64,000 nt of DNA from contig CAWHEF010000001.1 in assembly GCA_963828385.1 (NCBI GenBank), positions 225,540 to 289,539 on the forward strand, in the 5' to 3' direction. A program made the position numbers and the translations under genes. The stretch comes from Bog-756 sp963828385 (lineage in GTDB: Bacteria; Actinomycetota; Acidimicrobiia; Acidimicrobiales; RAAP-2). Of the stretch, positions 1-9,389 are shown one piece after another; position 1 is the first letter of the stretch, and each line of letters opens with the position of its first letter. The notes below the pieces were generated by a model that worked only from the letters and a program-made list of their open reading frames with translations, was not told the origin of the DNA and ran no database searches.

Positions 1-254
1 TGGTCGCCGGGGTGATGGGTGTGTTCAGCCGGAAGTGGGCGAAGACCGCGCTCCCGGTCACCGCCCTCGTCTACACGGCGAACGGGCTCCTCGGTGAGTT
101 CTTCCACGCCCGGGGCGTCGCCCGGAAGCCGGGCGGGTGGGCGCTCGCCTCCTACAACGTCCCCATGGGGCCGCCCATCGCCGCACCGGGGCTCATGACC
201 CTGGTCGGCGGCATGGGCCTCCTGGCCGCCCTCCTGCGCAGGGAGGCCGGCTAG
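1..254 (+). CDS. C-terminal part of a small membrane protein (5' truncated by window edge)
   Basis: The frame is open to the first base of the window and ends at TAG 252-254; a GTG at 12 is available but the frame continues upstream, so the gene is probably cut by the window edge. The visible ~83 residues include a hydrophobic stretch (ALPVTALVYTANGLLG) and a C-terminal one (LMTLVGGMGLLAALL), which suggests two membrane helices, with a basic RREAG tail. Only 2 nt separate its stop from the GTG of the next gene, so it is probably translated with the gluconate-dehydrogenase/GMC pair. I do not recognise the family. Confidence 0.5.
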   Translation, partial: VAGVMGVFSRKWAKTALPVTALVYTANGLLGEFFHARGVARKPGGWALASYNVPMGPPIAAPGLMTLVGGMGLLAALLRREAG

Positions 255-256
255 CG

Positions 257-992
257 GTGCGGGACCTCACCCGGGCGGACCACCTGCCCCACCTCCGGGA
301 GGGTGGGCAGGCGCCCCATCCGTCCTGGCTGCCGCGCCAGCGGCGGGGCATCACCCCCCAGATGATCGGCCGGTACCCCGATTTCGACGTCTTCGACGCT
401 TCCGACACGTGGGACGAGGCCACGGCCCAGGTCATCTCCGATCGCATGAACGTGGCGAGGGAGTTCTCCTTCTTCGCCGCCGACGAACAGCCGACGCTCG
501 TCGCCTTCTGCGACCTGGCGGTGGCCCAGGATGCCGAGCCGAGGATCCCGGTGCCCGAGCTGGTGGACCGCAAGCTCGCCTCCGGTCAGCTCGACGGGTA
601 CCAGTACGCCGACATGCCCGACGATCGGGACACGTGGAAGCTGACCCTGGCCGGGCTGGACGAGGTGGCCGCCGTGCGGAGCGACGGAGCCCGGTTCGCC
701 GAGCTCGACCCGCCCGCCAACGAGGAGATCGTCGGGGACTTCTCCGACGGGAAGCTCTCCTCCCCCTCCTTCGACCGGCTGAACGTGACCCGGGCCTTCG
801 CCGTGTGCATGCGAATGGTCCTCGCCGCCTTCTACTCGCACCCGTGGGCGTGGAACGAGATCGGCTTCGGGGGGCCCGCCTATCCCCGCGGCTACATGCG
901 CCTCGGACCGACATCGGTGCCGCGAGCCGTTCGAGCGCCCCGGGGCGACCGACGAGGACCCGGTACGGACGGTCGAGCAGGAGCACCTGTGA
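257..992 (+). CDS. Gluconate 2-dehydrogenase subunit 3-like protein (frameshifted near the 3' end)
   Basis: Starts at GTG 257. Characteristic segments are FFAADEQPTLVAFCDLAVAQ near the N-terminus and FYSHPWAWNEIGFGGPAYPR near the C-terminus, as in gluconate 2-dehydrogenase subunit 3 family proteins that accompany GMC flavoproteins. The frame breaks between about 905 and 918: after YMRLGPTSV the expected tail (REPFERPGATDEDPVRTVEQ) continues one base out of frame and ends at TGA 990-992. Removing one base restores a normal protein of about 244 aa. The TGA overlaps the GTG of the GMC gene (GTGA), so the two are translationally coupled. It probably supports membrane association or electron transfer for the flavin subunit; that role is inferred from the family. 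Confidence 0.75.
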
Positions 993-2657
993 TCCGACAC
1001 CTCTTGAAGGGTGCGGTCGGGCCGAAGGAGAACGACTCGCGCTACCTGCTCGACGTCCACCGCCGTGATCTTCCGGGCGAGGAGACGATGGTGCGCTACG
1101 CGGACGACGACGAGGTCGACCTCGTGCGTCGTCGGCGCAGGTGCCGGCGGCTCGGTGCTCGCCCAGCGGCTCGCCCGCAAGGGTTGGAGGGTCGTCGTCC
1201 TCGAAGCCGGCCCGTTCTGGCATCCCGACGAGGACTGGGTGTCCGACGAAGCAGGCGCCCACCGGCTCTACTGGACCCAGAAGCGGATCATCGGCGGAGC
1301 CGACCCGATCGAGATGGGCAAGAACAACTCCGGCCGGGGGGTCGGGGGATCGATGGTCCACTACGCCGGGTACTGCCCCCGGTTCCATCCCTCGGATTTC
1401 TCCACCCTCAGCCTCGACGGGGTGGGGGCCGACTGGCCCCTCTCCTACGAGGAGCTCCGTCCGCACTACGAGCAGGTCGAGCGCGAGCTGCCCGTCGCCG
1501 GCCAGAACTGGCCGTGGGGCGATCCGCACACCTACCCGTTCTCGCCCCATCCGGTCTCCGAGGCGGCGTCGGTGCTGTGGCGGGGGGCGATCGCCTGCGG
1601 CATCACGATGAGGGTCGGCCCGGTCGGCATCGTCAACGGGACCTTCGGCAACCGGCCGCACTGCATCTACCGGGGCTTCTGCCTCCAGGGTTGCAAGGTC
1701 AACGCCAAGGCGAGCCCGTACGTGACCCACCTGCCCGACGCCCTCGCCCACGGGGTGGAGGTGCGGGCCGACTGCATGGCCTCCCGGGTCGAGATCGACC
1801 CGTCGAGCGGCCGGGCCACCGGCGTGGCCTATGTGGCCGAGGGCGAGGGAGACGAGCGCCGGCAGCGGGCCCGGGTGGTGGCCGTCGCCGGGTACTCGAT
1901 CGAGACCCCCCGCCTGTTGCTCAACTCCGCAACCACGGGGTTCTCCGACGGGCTGTGCAACAACGAGGACCAGGTGGGCCGGTACGTCATGGTCCAGGGC
2001 GCGACCCAGTCGGCGGGCCGGTTCCCCACCGAGCTGCGGATGTACAAGGCGCCACCGCCCGAGGTGTCCTCCGAGGACTTCTACGAGACCGACCCCTCCC
2101 GCGGCTTCGCCCGCGGGTTCTCGATCCAGACGGTGTCGCCCGAGCCCATCGGTTGGGCCGAGCACGTGCTCGCCGACGGGCACTGGGGTCGGGGCTTACG
2201 CGAGTACATGCGCGACTACAACCACTGGACGACGATCGGGGTGCTGAACGAGCTGCTGGCCAGTCCCGACAACCGGGTGACGCTGGCCTCGGACAAGGAC
2301 CCCTACGGCCTGCCCGTCGCCCGCTTCGACTACAGCCTGTGCGAGAACGACCAGGCCAACATCGAGTACTCGGGCAAGGTGATCACGGACATCCTCCACG
2401 CTGCAGGAGCCCAGGACGTGCTCACCATCAAGCGGTTCGCCCATCTCATCGGCGGGGCGAGGATGGGGACCTCGCCCGAGAACAGCGTGGTCGACAAGAA
2501 CCAGCGCAGCTGGGCCGTCCCGAACCTCTATCTCAGCGACGGCAGCGTCTGTCCCACCCAGGGGTCGGCCAACCCGGCCCTCACGATCATGGCCCTGGCC
2601 TCCCGCCTCGCCGACCACCTGGCGACGAAGCCCTCGGTCGACGGTCACCGGGGCTGA
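989..2657 (+). CDS. GMC-family FAD-dependent oxidoreductase (one apparent frameshift at ~1125)
   Basis: Starts at GTG 989 with VIRHLLKGAVGPKENDSRYL, overlapping the upstream stop. The FAD-binding motif VVGAGAGGSVLAQRLA is reached only after a one-base frame change near 1125 (GACCTCGTGCGTCGTC, where dropping the G gives LVVVGAGAGG). From there the frame is intact to TGA 2655-2657. Other family marks are GKNNSGRGVGGSMVHYAG, YRGFCLQGCKVNAKAS, HLIGGARMGTS and the C-terminal SVCPTQGSANPALTIMALAS, which carries the active-site region. About 555 aa when repaired. With the upstream subunit it forms a membrane-linked alcohol or sugar dehydrogenase pair; the substrate cannot be read from sequence. The downstream GH15 gene starts 6 nt later, so this is one operon. 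Confidence 0.85.
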
Positions 2658-2663
2658 CCACGG

Positions 2664-4442
2664 ATGTCCGCTCGAACCCTGCGTCGTCCGGCGACGGAGT
2701 TCCCCCCGCACGTCCTGCGCGAGTACGCGCTGCTCGCCGACGGTGAACGGGGGGTCCTCGTCGGACCCCGTGGTGAGTTCGCCTGGATGTGCGCCCCGCG
2801 TTGGGACTCCGACGCCGTCTTCGCCACCCTCGTCGGAGGGGACGGCCTCTATGCCGTCTGCCCGGCGGACACCCGTTTCGTGTGGGGCGGCTACTACGAG
2901 GAGGCCTCGCTCATCTGGCGCAGCCGATGGGTCACCTCCGGCGGTGTCATCGAGTGCCGGGAGGCACTCTCCTTCCCCGGCGACCCCCATCGGGCCGTGG
3001 TCCTGCGTCGCATCGAAGCCGTCTCCGGGCCGGCGCGGGCGGGGGTCGTCCTCGATGCCCGCGGCGGGTTCGGCACCCACAAGATGGGCTACCTCGAGTC
3101 AGACGGTGGGATCTGGACGGCGAGGACAGGCGGTCTCCATCTCCGCTGGTCGGGGGGGGTGGACGCCGAGCCCCTGCCTGACGGGGGGCTCCAGCTCACG
3201 GTCGACCTCGAGCCGGGCGCCCATCACGACCTCGTACTCGAGATCTCCGATCAGGCGCTCCCGGACGAGCCCGTCCAGGCCGGGCCGGCCTGGGAGGCGA
3301 CCGAGTCGGCCTGGGCTCGGCAGGTCCCGCGGATGGAGGGGACGCTGGCCTCCCGGGAGGTCCGTCACAGCTATGCCGTGCTGCGCGGCCTCACCTCGAG
3401 AGGCGGAGGGATGGTGGCGGCAACCACCATGTCCCTGCCCGAGCGGGCGGGCGAAGGGCGCAGCTACGACTATCGCTACGCGTGGATCCGGGACCAGGCG
3501 TACACGGGTCAGGCCATCGCCGCCCACGGCCCCCACCACCTGCTCGACGACGCCGTCTCCTTCGTGACCGAACGCGTCCTCGCCGACGGGCCCGACTTGA
3601 AGCCGGCCTACACGGTGGTCGGTGGTCGCGTTCCCGACGAGCGGAAGCTCTCCCATCTCGACGGATATCCGGGAGGGTCGGACAAGGTGGGCAACTGGGT
3701 CAACCGGCAGTTCCAGCTCGACGCGCTCGGCGAGGTCCTCCTGCTTCTCGCCGCCGCCGCCCGGCACGACCGCCTCGATCTCGACCACTGGCGGGCGGCG
3801 GAGGCGGCCGTCGACGCCATCGGGAAGCGCTGGGGTGACCCCGACGCCGGCATCTGGGAGCTCGACGACCACCACTGGGCCCATTCGCGCCTCATGTGCG
3901 TCGCCGGCCTCCGGGCCATCTCCTCGGCGGGGGCGAGCCGCCCCCAGGGTGCGGCATGGACGACCCTCGGCGAGGCCATCCTGGCCGACGTGGCCTCCGA
4001 CTGCCTCCATGCCAGCGGGAGGTGGCAACGGGCGCCCGACGACGAGCGGATCGACGCCGCCCTGCTGCTGCCGGCCATCCGCGGCGCCACCCCGGCCCGC
4101 GACCCCCGGAGCCTCGCCACCCTCGAAGCGGTGATCGACGAGCTGTGCCGGGAAGGTCACGTCTACCGGTTCCGCCAGGACGACCGCCCGCTCGAGGACG
4201 CAGAAGGGGCCTTTTTGCTCTGCGGGTTCCTCATGGCTCTCGCCACCCAACAGCTGGGCCGGACGGTCGACGCCATCGGCTGGTTCGAGCGCAGCCGGGC
4301 GGCGTGCGGGCCGCCCGGGCTCTTCACCGAGGAGTTCGACGTCCGCCAGCGCCAGTTGCGGGGCAACATCCCCCAGGCCTTCGTCCACGCCCTCATGATC
4401 GAGTGCGCCACGAGGCTGGCCCGATCGGAGGAGACGGCGTGA
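2664..4442 (+). CDS. Glycoside hydrolase family 15 (glucoamylase/trehalase-like)
   Basis: 592 aa, no signal peptide, so cytoplasmic. An N-terminal beta-rich domain (REYALLADGERGVLVGPRGE ... WMCAPRWDSDAVFA) precedes an (alpha/alpha)6 barrel from about residue 250, with YDYRYAWIRDQAY, the general-acid region GIWELDDHHWAHS (around residue 396) and the second catalytic-Glu region LFTEEFDVRQ (around 555), followed by GNIPQAFVHALMI. The family inverts alpha-glucosidic bonds in maltodextrins or, in some actinobacteria, trehalose; which one cannot be decided here. It follows the GMC gene by 6 nt and precedes an SDR, fitting a sugar-mobilisation operon. Confidence 0.9.
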   Translation: MSARTLRRPATEFPPHVLREYALLADGERGVLVGPRGEFAWMCAPRWDSDAVFATLVGGDGLYAVCPADTRFVWGGYYEEASLIWRSRWVTSGGVIECREALSFPGDPHRAVVLRRIEAVSGPARAGVVLDARGGFGTHKMGYLESDGGIWTARTGGLHLRWSGGVDAEPLPDGGLQLTVDLEPGAHHDLVLEISDQALPDEPVQAGPAWEATESAWARQVPRMEGTLASREVRHSYAVLRGLTSRGGGMVAATTMSLPERAGEGRSYDYRYAWIRDQAYTGQAIAAHGPHHLLDDAVSFVTERVLADGPDLKPAYTVVGGRVPDERKLSHLDGYPGGSDKVGNWVNRQFQLDALGEVLLLLAAAARHDRLDLDHWRAAEAAVDAIGKRWGDPDAGIWELDDHHWAHSRLMCVAGLRAISSAGASRPQGAAWTTLGEAILADVASDCLHASGRWQRAPDDERIDAALLLPAIRGATPARDPRSLATLEAVIDELCREGHVYRFRQDDRPLEDAEGAFLLCGFLMALATQQLGRTVDAIGWFERSRAACGPPGLFTEEFDVRQRQLRGNIPQAFVHALMIECATRLARSEETA

Positions 4443-4524
4443 GCACGAGCGTGGAGACGACCCCGCCGAGACGGCCCGGTCAGACGAAGCCCGGTCAGAG
4501 AAGACCCGCTCAGAAAGGAACGGC

Positions 4525-5556
4525 ATGAGCACGACCGTTGTCATCACCGGGGCGAGCGCCGGCATCGCCCGCGCCTCGGCCCAGCTCTTCGCCAAGCAGG
4601 GCGCGTCCGTCGGGCTCTTGGCCCGCGGCGAGGCCGGGCTCGACGGCGCAGTCAAGGACGTCGAGCACGCCGGCGGCAAAGCCCTCGCCGTGCCCACCGA
4701 CGTCGCCGACTACGACCAGGTGGCCGAGGCGGCGCGGCGGGTCGAGACCGCGCTCGGTCCCATCGACGTGTGGGTCAACGTCGCCTTCGCCTCGGTCATG
4801 GCCCCGTTCTGGGAGATCGAGCCCGACGAGTTCAGGCGGGTCACCGAAGTCTCCTATCTCGGCTTCGTGCACGGCACCCGGGTGGCGCTCGATCTGATGA
4901 AGCCACGGGACAAAGGGACGATCGTCCAGGTCGGATCGGCCCTGTCCGAGCGCAGTATTCCGCTGCAGAGCGCTTACTGCGGGGCGAAGCACGCCGTCAA
5001 CGGCTTCACGTCCTCGCTGCGCACCGAGCTCATGCACGAGAAGAGCAACGTGCACGTGACCGTGGTCCAGATGCCGGCCGTCAACACGCCCCAGTTCTCG
5101 TGGGTCCTCAGCCGGCTGCCCGACCAGCCCCAGCCGGTCCCACCCATCTACCAACCCGAGGTCGCCGCCCGCGCCGTGGTCTTCGCCGCCGAGCATCCGC
5201 AGCGCAAGCAGTACTGGGTCGGCGGATCCACGGTGGCCACGCTCCTCGCCGACAAGTTCGTGGCTCCGGTGCTGGACCGCTACCTGGCCCGCACCGGCTT
5301 CGACTCCCAGCAGACCGGGGACAAGGTGGCAACCGACCGGCCCGCCAACCTGTGGGAGCCGGTCGACGGCGAGGGTGGGGAGGACCACGGTGCCCACGGG
5401 ATGTTCGACGACCGGGCCCACGACAGGTCACCCCAGCTGTGGATGTCCCACCATGCCCGCTCGTTGGCGGCGCTGTCCTGTGCCACGGCGGGCGCCGGCG
5501 CCGTCACCGCCTACCGGCTCCTCGATCGGGCGCTCAAGAGGCAGTCCTCCCGGTGA
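4525..5556 (+). CDS. SDR family oxidoreductase with C-terminal extension
   Basis: 343 aa, ATG preceded by AGAAAGGAAC. It has a classical short-chain dehydrogenase core: the dinucleotide motif TGASAGIARA at residues 8-17, an active-site Ser around 138 (GSALSERS) and the YxxxK pair in SAYCGAKHA (about Tyr151/Lys155). The canonical NNAG appears as VNVAFAS. The ~100-residue C-terminal extension is beyond the usual 250 aa and ends in a basic segment (RLLDRALKRQSSR), possibly contacting membrane. The substrate is unknown. The stop overlaps the next GTG start (GTGA). A 29-codon GTG frame (4439-4528) also fills the gap upstream, but I see no reason to call it a gene. Confidence 0.88.
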   Translation: MSTTVVITGASAGIARASAQLFAKQGASVGLLARGEAGLDGAVKDVEHAGGKALAVPTDVADYDQVAEAARRVETALGPIDVWVNVAFASVMAPFWEIEPDEFRRVTEVSYLGFVHGTRVALDLMKPRDKGTIVQVGSALSERSIPLQSAYCGAKHAVNGFTSSLRTELMHEKSNVHVTVVQMPAVNTPQFSWVLSRLPDQPQPVPPIYQPEVAARAVVFAAEHPQRKQYWVGGSTVATLLADKFVAPVLDRYLARTGFDSQQTGDKVATDRPANLWEPVDGEGGEDHGAHGMFDDRAHDRSPQLWMSHHARSLAALSCATAGAGAVTAYRLLDRALKRQSSR

Positions 5557-6002
5557 CCGGGAGGGGCGACCCCTCGGCCCCGGCGGCGGTGCCGCCGGGG
5601 GCCGCCATTCCGGCCACGACGAGGGTCCGGGTCTTCAGCGGGATGCGGGCCGCTCTCGGTGCGGTTCACGTCCTCTGGCCCGGATTGGCAGCCGCCCCGC
5701 TGGTCAGAGGACCGGTCGATTCCCGGGCCCGGGTCGTGCTGCGGATCCTCGGGGTGCGCCAGCTCGTGCAGGCCGCCGTGACCGGTGCCCGGCCCACGCC
5801 GGCCGTGCTGGCGGTGGGGGCCGGGGTCGACGCCACCCACGCCGTGAGCATGGTCGCCTTCGGGCTCGGCGCCCGCCGGTGGCGGCGGGCCGCCCTGGTC
5901 AGCGCCGCCGTCGCCGCGCTGTTCTCCGTCCTTCAGGCGGCCGAGTGCCGGCGGGTCGACGCTGCGGGGTGGCCCGACGGTGCCCGGCAGCCTGTTTTGT
6001 GA
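5553..6002 (+). CDS. Small hydrophobic membrane protein
   Basis: 149 aa from GTG 5553, overlapping the SDR stop by four bases. After a Pro/Ala-rich N-terminus come several hydrophobic stretches (ALGAVHVLWPGLAAAPLV, VLAVGAGVDATHAVSMVAFG, AALVSAAVAALFSVLQAAE), consistent with three or four short helices. It ends 26 bp before the next ATG. No family recognised; the overlap implies co-translation with the SDR. Confidence 0.6.
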   Translation: MTGRGDPSAPAAVPPGAAIPATTRVRVFSGMRAALGAVHVLWPGLAAAPLVRGPVDSRARVVLRILGVRQLVQAAVTGARPTPAVLAVGAGVDATHAVSMVAFGLGARRWRRAALVSAAVAALFSVLQAAECRRVDAAGWPDGARQPVL

Positions 6003-6018
6003 GCCCTCATCCGGGTAC
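5994..6018 (+). promoter_or_regulatory. SigB/SigF-type promoter before the LapA-domain gene
   Basis: GTTT at 5994-5997, exactly 15 bp, then GGGTAC at 6013-6018, 11 bp before the ATG at 6029. This matches the GTTT-N15/16-GGGTA consensus of actinobacterial SigB/SigF stress sigma factors. The -35 element lies inside the last codons of the preceding gene. The same motif with the same spacing occurs at 9365 and 62902. Nearby genes encode the phosphatase and kinase parts of a partner-switching circuit. Assigned by eye. Confidence 0.55.
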
Positions 6019-6028
6019 AGGCACAGGC

Positions 6029-6472
6029 ATGTCGGATGCCGATGTGCCTCCCGAGCCCGTCGACGAACCGGTCGGAGGTGTTTCCGCCGACGAGCTGGTG
6101 GAACAACCTGCCGCTGAGCGGCCGGCACAGGGGTCCACCCTCGAGAAGCCGGCAGCGCGCCGCCCGAGGGGTGCGCGCCACACCCGGATCAGCGGGGCCT
6201 GGACGGCGGTCATCGTGGCCATCATCCTCGGCATCGCCCTGATCGACTTCATCGTCCAGAACACCCGCTCGGTGCGGGTCGAGTTCTTTTCCGTGAGCGG
6301 CACCATCCCGGTGGCCGTGGCCCTGCTCGTCGCCGCCGTGGCCGGGGCCTTCGTCGTCCTGGCCATCGGGGTGGCCCGCATCACCCAGCTGCGCCTGGCG
6401 GCCCGGCGCGACCGGTCGGCAGCCGCCGCCGCGTCCGACGCCCCACTGGCCGCGCCCCGGGCCGAGTCGTGA
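6029..6472 (+). CDS. LapA-domain (DUF1049-like) two-helix membrane protein
   Basis: 147 aa. A charged, Pro/Glu-rich N-terminal tail of ~55 residues leads to helix 1 (AVIVAIILGIALIDFIVQN), the linker TRSVRVEFFSVSGTIPV and helix 2 (VALLVAAVAGAFVVLAIGVA), then a basic RLAARRDRS tail. The helix, NT-x-V-x-V-xF-linker, helix arrangement is typical of the LapA domain. ATG 6029 is chosen because a stress-type promoter ends 11 bp upstream. It is likely an inner-membrane envelope or stress protein. Confidence 0.75.
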   Translation: MSDADVPPEPVDEPVGGVSADELVEQPAAERPAQGSTLEKPAARRPRGARHTRISGAWTAVIVAIILGIALIDFIVQNTRSVRVEFFSVSGTIPVAVALLVAAVAGAFVVLAIGVARITQLRLAARRDRSAAAAASDAPLAAPRAES

Positions 6473-6651
6473 CCACCCGGTCCCGGCGCCGTCTCTAGCC
6501 CGACGCCCGAGCCCGGCGGCGGTGGAGCACGTCCGAGGCGCGGTCCGGGCCTCTCGGTGTGGAGTGGTCGGGCCACGGGTGCTATGCCTGTAGCGGGTAC
6601 CGAGGCCCGCTGGCAGCGGGATGCTGCGGGAAGATCGACAAAGGATCGGGC

Positions 6652-7935
6652 GTGACCGAGACCAGAGGACTCGCACCTCCAGCTGTGCGGGACGCCGACG
6701 AGCGGGAGCGTCTGGAATCGCTGCGTCGCTACGACGTAGCCGAGGCACCCACCGACGGGAGCTTCGATCTGGTCGCCTCCCTGGCGGCCCGGGTCTTCGA
6801 CGTGCCCATCGCCGTCGTCAGCATCGTCGACGAGGATCGCATCTGGTTCAAGGCCAAGCATGGTCTGGATGTGGCCGAGATCCCCCGGGACCCCGGTCTG
6901 TGCGCCTCGGCGATCCTCCGCGATGACCCCCTCGTCATCCCCGACGCCCGTCTCGACCCGGTCGCGCTCACCAACCCCCTGGTGGCGGGCGACCTCGGCC
7001 TGCGCTTCTACGCCGGAGCCCCCCTCACGACGGCCGATGGTCACAACCTCGGGACCATGGCCATCATCGACCGCCAGCCACGGGAGGTCACCCGAGCCGA
7101 CGTCGCCCTGCTCGAGGACCTGGCGCAACTGGTCATGAACGACCTTGAGTTGCGCCTGTCGGCCCGCCGGGCGCTGACCCGTGAGACAGAGCTCCACGAG
7201 CACGCCGAATCGCTGGTCGAAGCCCTGCATGCGACCATGCAGCCTCCGAAGCTGCCGGAGATCGCCCCGTTGGACGTGGGCTCCCTCTACAAGCCCGTCG
7301 ACCACGCCCGGGTGGGGGGCGACTTCTACGATCTGTTCAGCCTGCCAGACGGCGATTGCGGCGTCGTCGCAGGAGACGTCTCGGGGAACGGCCCCGAAGC
7401 GGCGGTGGTGGCGACCAATGCCCGCCACATCGTGAGGGCGAGCGCCCTCGACAACCACTCGCCGAGCAGTGTGCTGGCCCGCCTGAACGACACGATGCTC
7501 ATCGGCAGGAACGGCGATGAGGTGGATGTTCCGTTCTGCACGATCCTCTTCGCCCATCTGCACGGGGAGGCGGACGGCTATCACGTCTCGATGGCGAGTG
7601 GCGGCCATCCTCTCCCACGCGTGCTGCGCCGGGACGGCGGCGTCGAGACGGTGGGTGAGTTCGGGACGCTCGTCGGCCTCCTCACAGAGGCCGAGTTCAC
7701 CGACACCTCCTTCCTGCTCTGCAGCGGGGACACGATGGTCATGTTCACCGACGGGCTCACGGAGGCCAGGGCGGACGATGGATCGGTGTTCGGACCCGAA
7801 GGCGTGGAGGAGGTGTTGGCGTCCTGTGCCGGGCGCGGCACCACCGAGATCATCGAGGCCCTGCAGCGGACGGCGTTCGCCGGCGCACGCCAACAGCGCG
7901 ACGATCTTCTCATCTTCGTCCTCAAGGTCAAGTGA
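6652..7935 (+). CDS. GAF-domain PP2C-type (SpoIIE/RsbU-like) serine phosphatase
   Basis: 428 aa from GTG 6652 (AAAGGATCGGGC upstream). An N-terminal GAF domain (about residues 30-165; VFDVPIAVVSIVDEDRIWFK, RFYAGAPLTTADGHNLGTM) is joined by a short helix to a SpoIIE phosphatase domain (about 195-425). The PP2C metal-binding motifs are present: VGGDFYDLF, GDVSGNGPEAA, FTDGLTEARA and the C-terminal QQRDDLLIFVLKV. Such enzymes dephosphorylate anti-sigma-factor antagonists in response to a signal sensed by GAF. It is convergent with the MEDS-kinase gene, 16 bp apart, which supplies the opposing kinase/anti-sigma type domain. Confidence 0.9.
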   Translation: MTETRGLAPPAVRDADERERLESLRRYDVAEAPTDGSFDLVASLAARVFDVPIAVVSIVDEDRIWFKAKHGLDVAEIPRDPGLCASAILRDDPLVIPDARLDPVALTNPLVAGDLGLRFYAGAPLTTADGHNLGTMAIIDRQPREVTRADVALLEDLAQLVMNDLELRLSARRALTRETELHEHAESLVEALHATMQPPKLPEIAPLDVGSLYKPVDHARVGGDFYDLFSLPDGDCGVVAGDVSGNGPEAAVVATNARHIVRASALDNHSPSSVLARLNDTMLIGRNGDEVDVPFCTILFAHLHGEADGYHVSMASGGHPLPRVLRRDGGVETVGEFGTLVGLLTEAEFTDTSFLLCSGDTMVMFTDGLTEARADDGSVFGPEGVEEVLASCAGRGTTEIIEALQRTAFAGARQQRDDLLIFVLKVK

Positions 7936-7951
7936 CAGAGGGTGTCGCCGT

Positions 7952-8893
7952 TCAGGTGACGCCGAAGTAGATACGGATGTCGGTTCCGGCCTCGCTGGTG
8001 CGCAGCTCCAAGAGATCGGAGAGCTGGTTCACCATCCAGAGGCCTCGGCCTCCCTCCGAGTCGGGTGGAGGCTGCCTCCGGCCGACGAACGGATCTGTGA
8101 TGTGGCCGCGGTCGGAGACCTCGCACACGAGGAGGTCGGCCTCCCGCCAGAGGCGGACGGTCCCCTGCATCCGGGTGTGGAGCAGGGTGTTGGTCATCAC
8201 CTCGTTCAGGGCGATGAGGAGGTCCTCCAACCGGTCCCCGCTCATGCGCTCACCTCGGGCGAAGTCGTGGGCCAGTCTTCTCAGCTTCGGAAGGTCGCCG
8301 TGATGGAAGACCTTTGTCACGGCACCGTCGGGAGCAGGCGACCACGGGGCCGATGACGAGAGGACATCGAGGGCCTCCACATAGTGGACGCTCTGGCGGT
8401 GCTCGCCGGCTTCGTAGAGATAGGGATGGGTGCGGTAGGCGTCGGCCAGCACGTCAGCATCGAGCCCGGTCGTGTCATACGGGCACAGGACGGTGGCGGC
8501 CACATCGGCGAACAGGGCGTTGACGCATGCCTCATGCCTGATGGCCTCACGGATCTCGGGCGCCGAACGTCCCGGCCAAGCCAGCTCGCCGACGACGCGG
8601 ATCCTCCTGCCCGCGTGCTCCTCGGCGAAGTTACGGGCGGTGGGGATGGCCCGCGCCGGATTGCGGGTCAACTCGCCGGCGTCGAGGAACGTCACCCCGT
8701 CGGAGGAACCGTTCAGGTCTTCCCCGAGCCGCTCCCCGTTGGACTGCGGCACCATGACGAGGGCCGGCTCGTCGACCTCCAGCCCGCTGCGAAGGAACGG
8801 CACCACACCGGCGACGTACTCGTCCAAGGTCCGGTAGGACAGGACCGAGTGGAGGAGGGCCCCCTTCGGTGCCGTGCCCGTCGGCGGTGTCAT
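7952..8893 (-). CDS. MEDS-domain / HATPase_c_2 anti-sigma-type kinase
   Basis: 313 aa using ATG 8893 (MTPPTGTAPKG); a longer frame to 9067 lacks conserved sequence. The N-terminal half resembles the MEDS sensory domain (LLHSVLSYRTLDEYVAGVVP, then GLEVDEPALVMVP), and the C-terminal ~125 residues form an RsbW/SpoIIAB-like ATPase: N-box LLIALNEVMTNTLLHT, G1-like VSDRG, G2-like GGRGLWMVNQLSD. There is no dimerisation/phosphoacceptor His domain, so it is not a classical histidine kinase. Proteins of this design bind or phosphorylate anti-sigma antagonists. Paired tail-to-tail with the SpoIIE phosphatase. Confidence 0.88.
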   Translation of the reverse strand: MTPPTGTAPKGALLHSVLSYRTLDEYVAGVVPFLRSGLEVDEPALVMVPQSNGERLGEDLNGSSDGVTFLDAGELTRNPARAIPTARNFAEEHAGRRIRVVGELAWPGRSAPEIREAIRHEACVNALFADVAATVLCPYDTTGLDADVLADAYRTHPYLYEAGEHRQSVHYVEALDVLSSSAPWSPAPDGAVTKVFHHGDLPKLRRLAHDFARGERMSGDRLEDLLIALNEVMTNTLLHTRMQGTVRLWREADLLVCEVSDRGHITDPFVGRRQPPPDSEGGRGLWMVNQLSDLLELRTSEAGTDIRIYFGVT

Positions 8894-9364
8894 CACCTGA
8901 CTACCCCGCACGAGCCGGGCTCCGTGTCCGGCCCCGCCTATGCGTGCGCGCCCTCGGCACTCGACGACGCGAGCGTTCAGTGGCCAGGCCGTCCTCCATG
9001 GCGGGCCGACCCGCGTACCGCCGGCCATTCGGACCGCGGCTTCAGGACGTCCATGTTCGCAAGACATACGGTCCCTGCCGATCGCTGGTCATCGCTGATC
9101 GAACCTTCCTGACGTCGAGCGTCGCCAATTCCATTCCCCCAATCACGGCGTGGTGAAACTCGTTCTTCATGGGTCCGGAGTGTTCGGCTGCCTCCCCGTC
9201 ATTGGTTGATGCCGCTGTGGACGATTCCGCGAGAGACCTACCCGTGAGACGGTTCCGGCAATCCGCTTTTCGAACGGCCAGGGGGGAACCGACTGCCTCG
9301 GCCCGGCACCTACCGGCTCGGGTCCTTCCAGCTCACGCCGGCCTGTTTCGTCGGAATTTCGCAG
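8894..9364. other. Intergenic region with no gene seen
   Basis: About 470 bp between the divergently oriented kinase gene and the promoter of the 9425 gene. Frames here are short and show no family motifs. The kinase promoter must lie at the left end, but I see no GGGTA-type element for it. Confidence 0.5.
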
Positions 9365-9389
9365 GTTTCCCACAGGGCGAAATGGGTAG
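9365..9389 (+). promoter_or_regulatory. SigB/SigF-type promoter before the 9425 membrane gene
   Basis: GTTT at 9365-9368, 15-bp spacer, GGGTAG at 9384-9389. The predicted start lies about 30 bp before the strong ribosome site GAAGGAGG (9411-9418) and the GTG at 9425. It is the second copy in 3.4 kb of the motif found before the LapA gene, and it sits beside the phosphatase/kinase pair. Confidence 0.6.

Noticed and set aside
432..2183. 583-codon minus-strand frame
   Set aside because: Antisense of the GMC gene; high-GC shadow with no family motifs.
137..2746. An 869-codon open frame across the first two genes
   Set aside because: It strings together parts of two genes with a long Arg/Gly/Pro-rich shadow; the true genes change frame near 905 and 1125.
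4439..4528. 29-codon GTG frame between the GH15 and SDR genes
   Set aside because: Low-complexity Pro/Gln/Arg sequence and overlap with both neighbours; more likely a leader or chance frame.
3099..4697. 532-codon minus-strand frame
   Set aside because: Antisense of the GH15 gene; no motif and compositional shadow.
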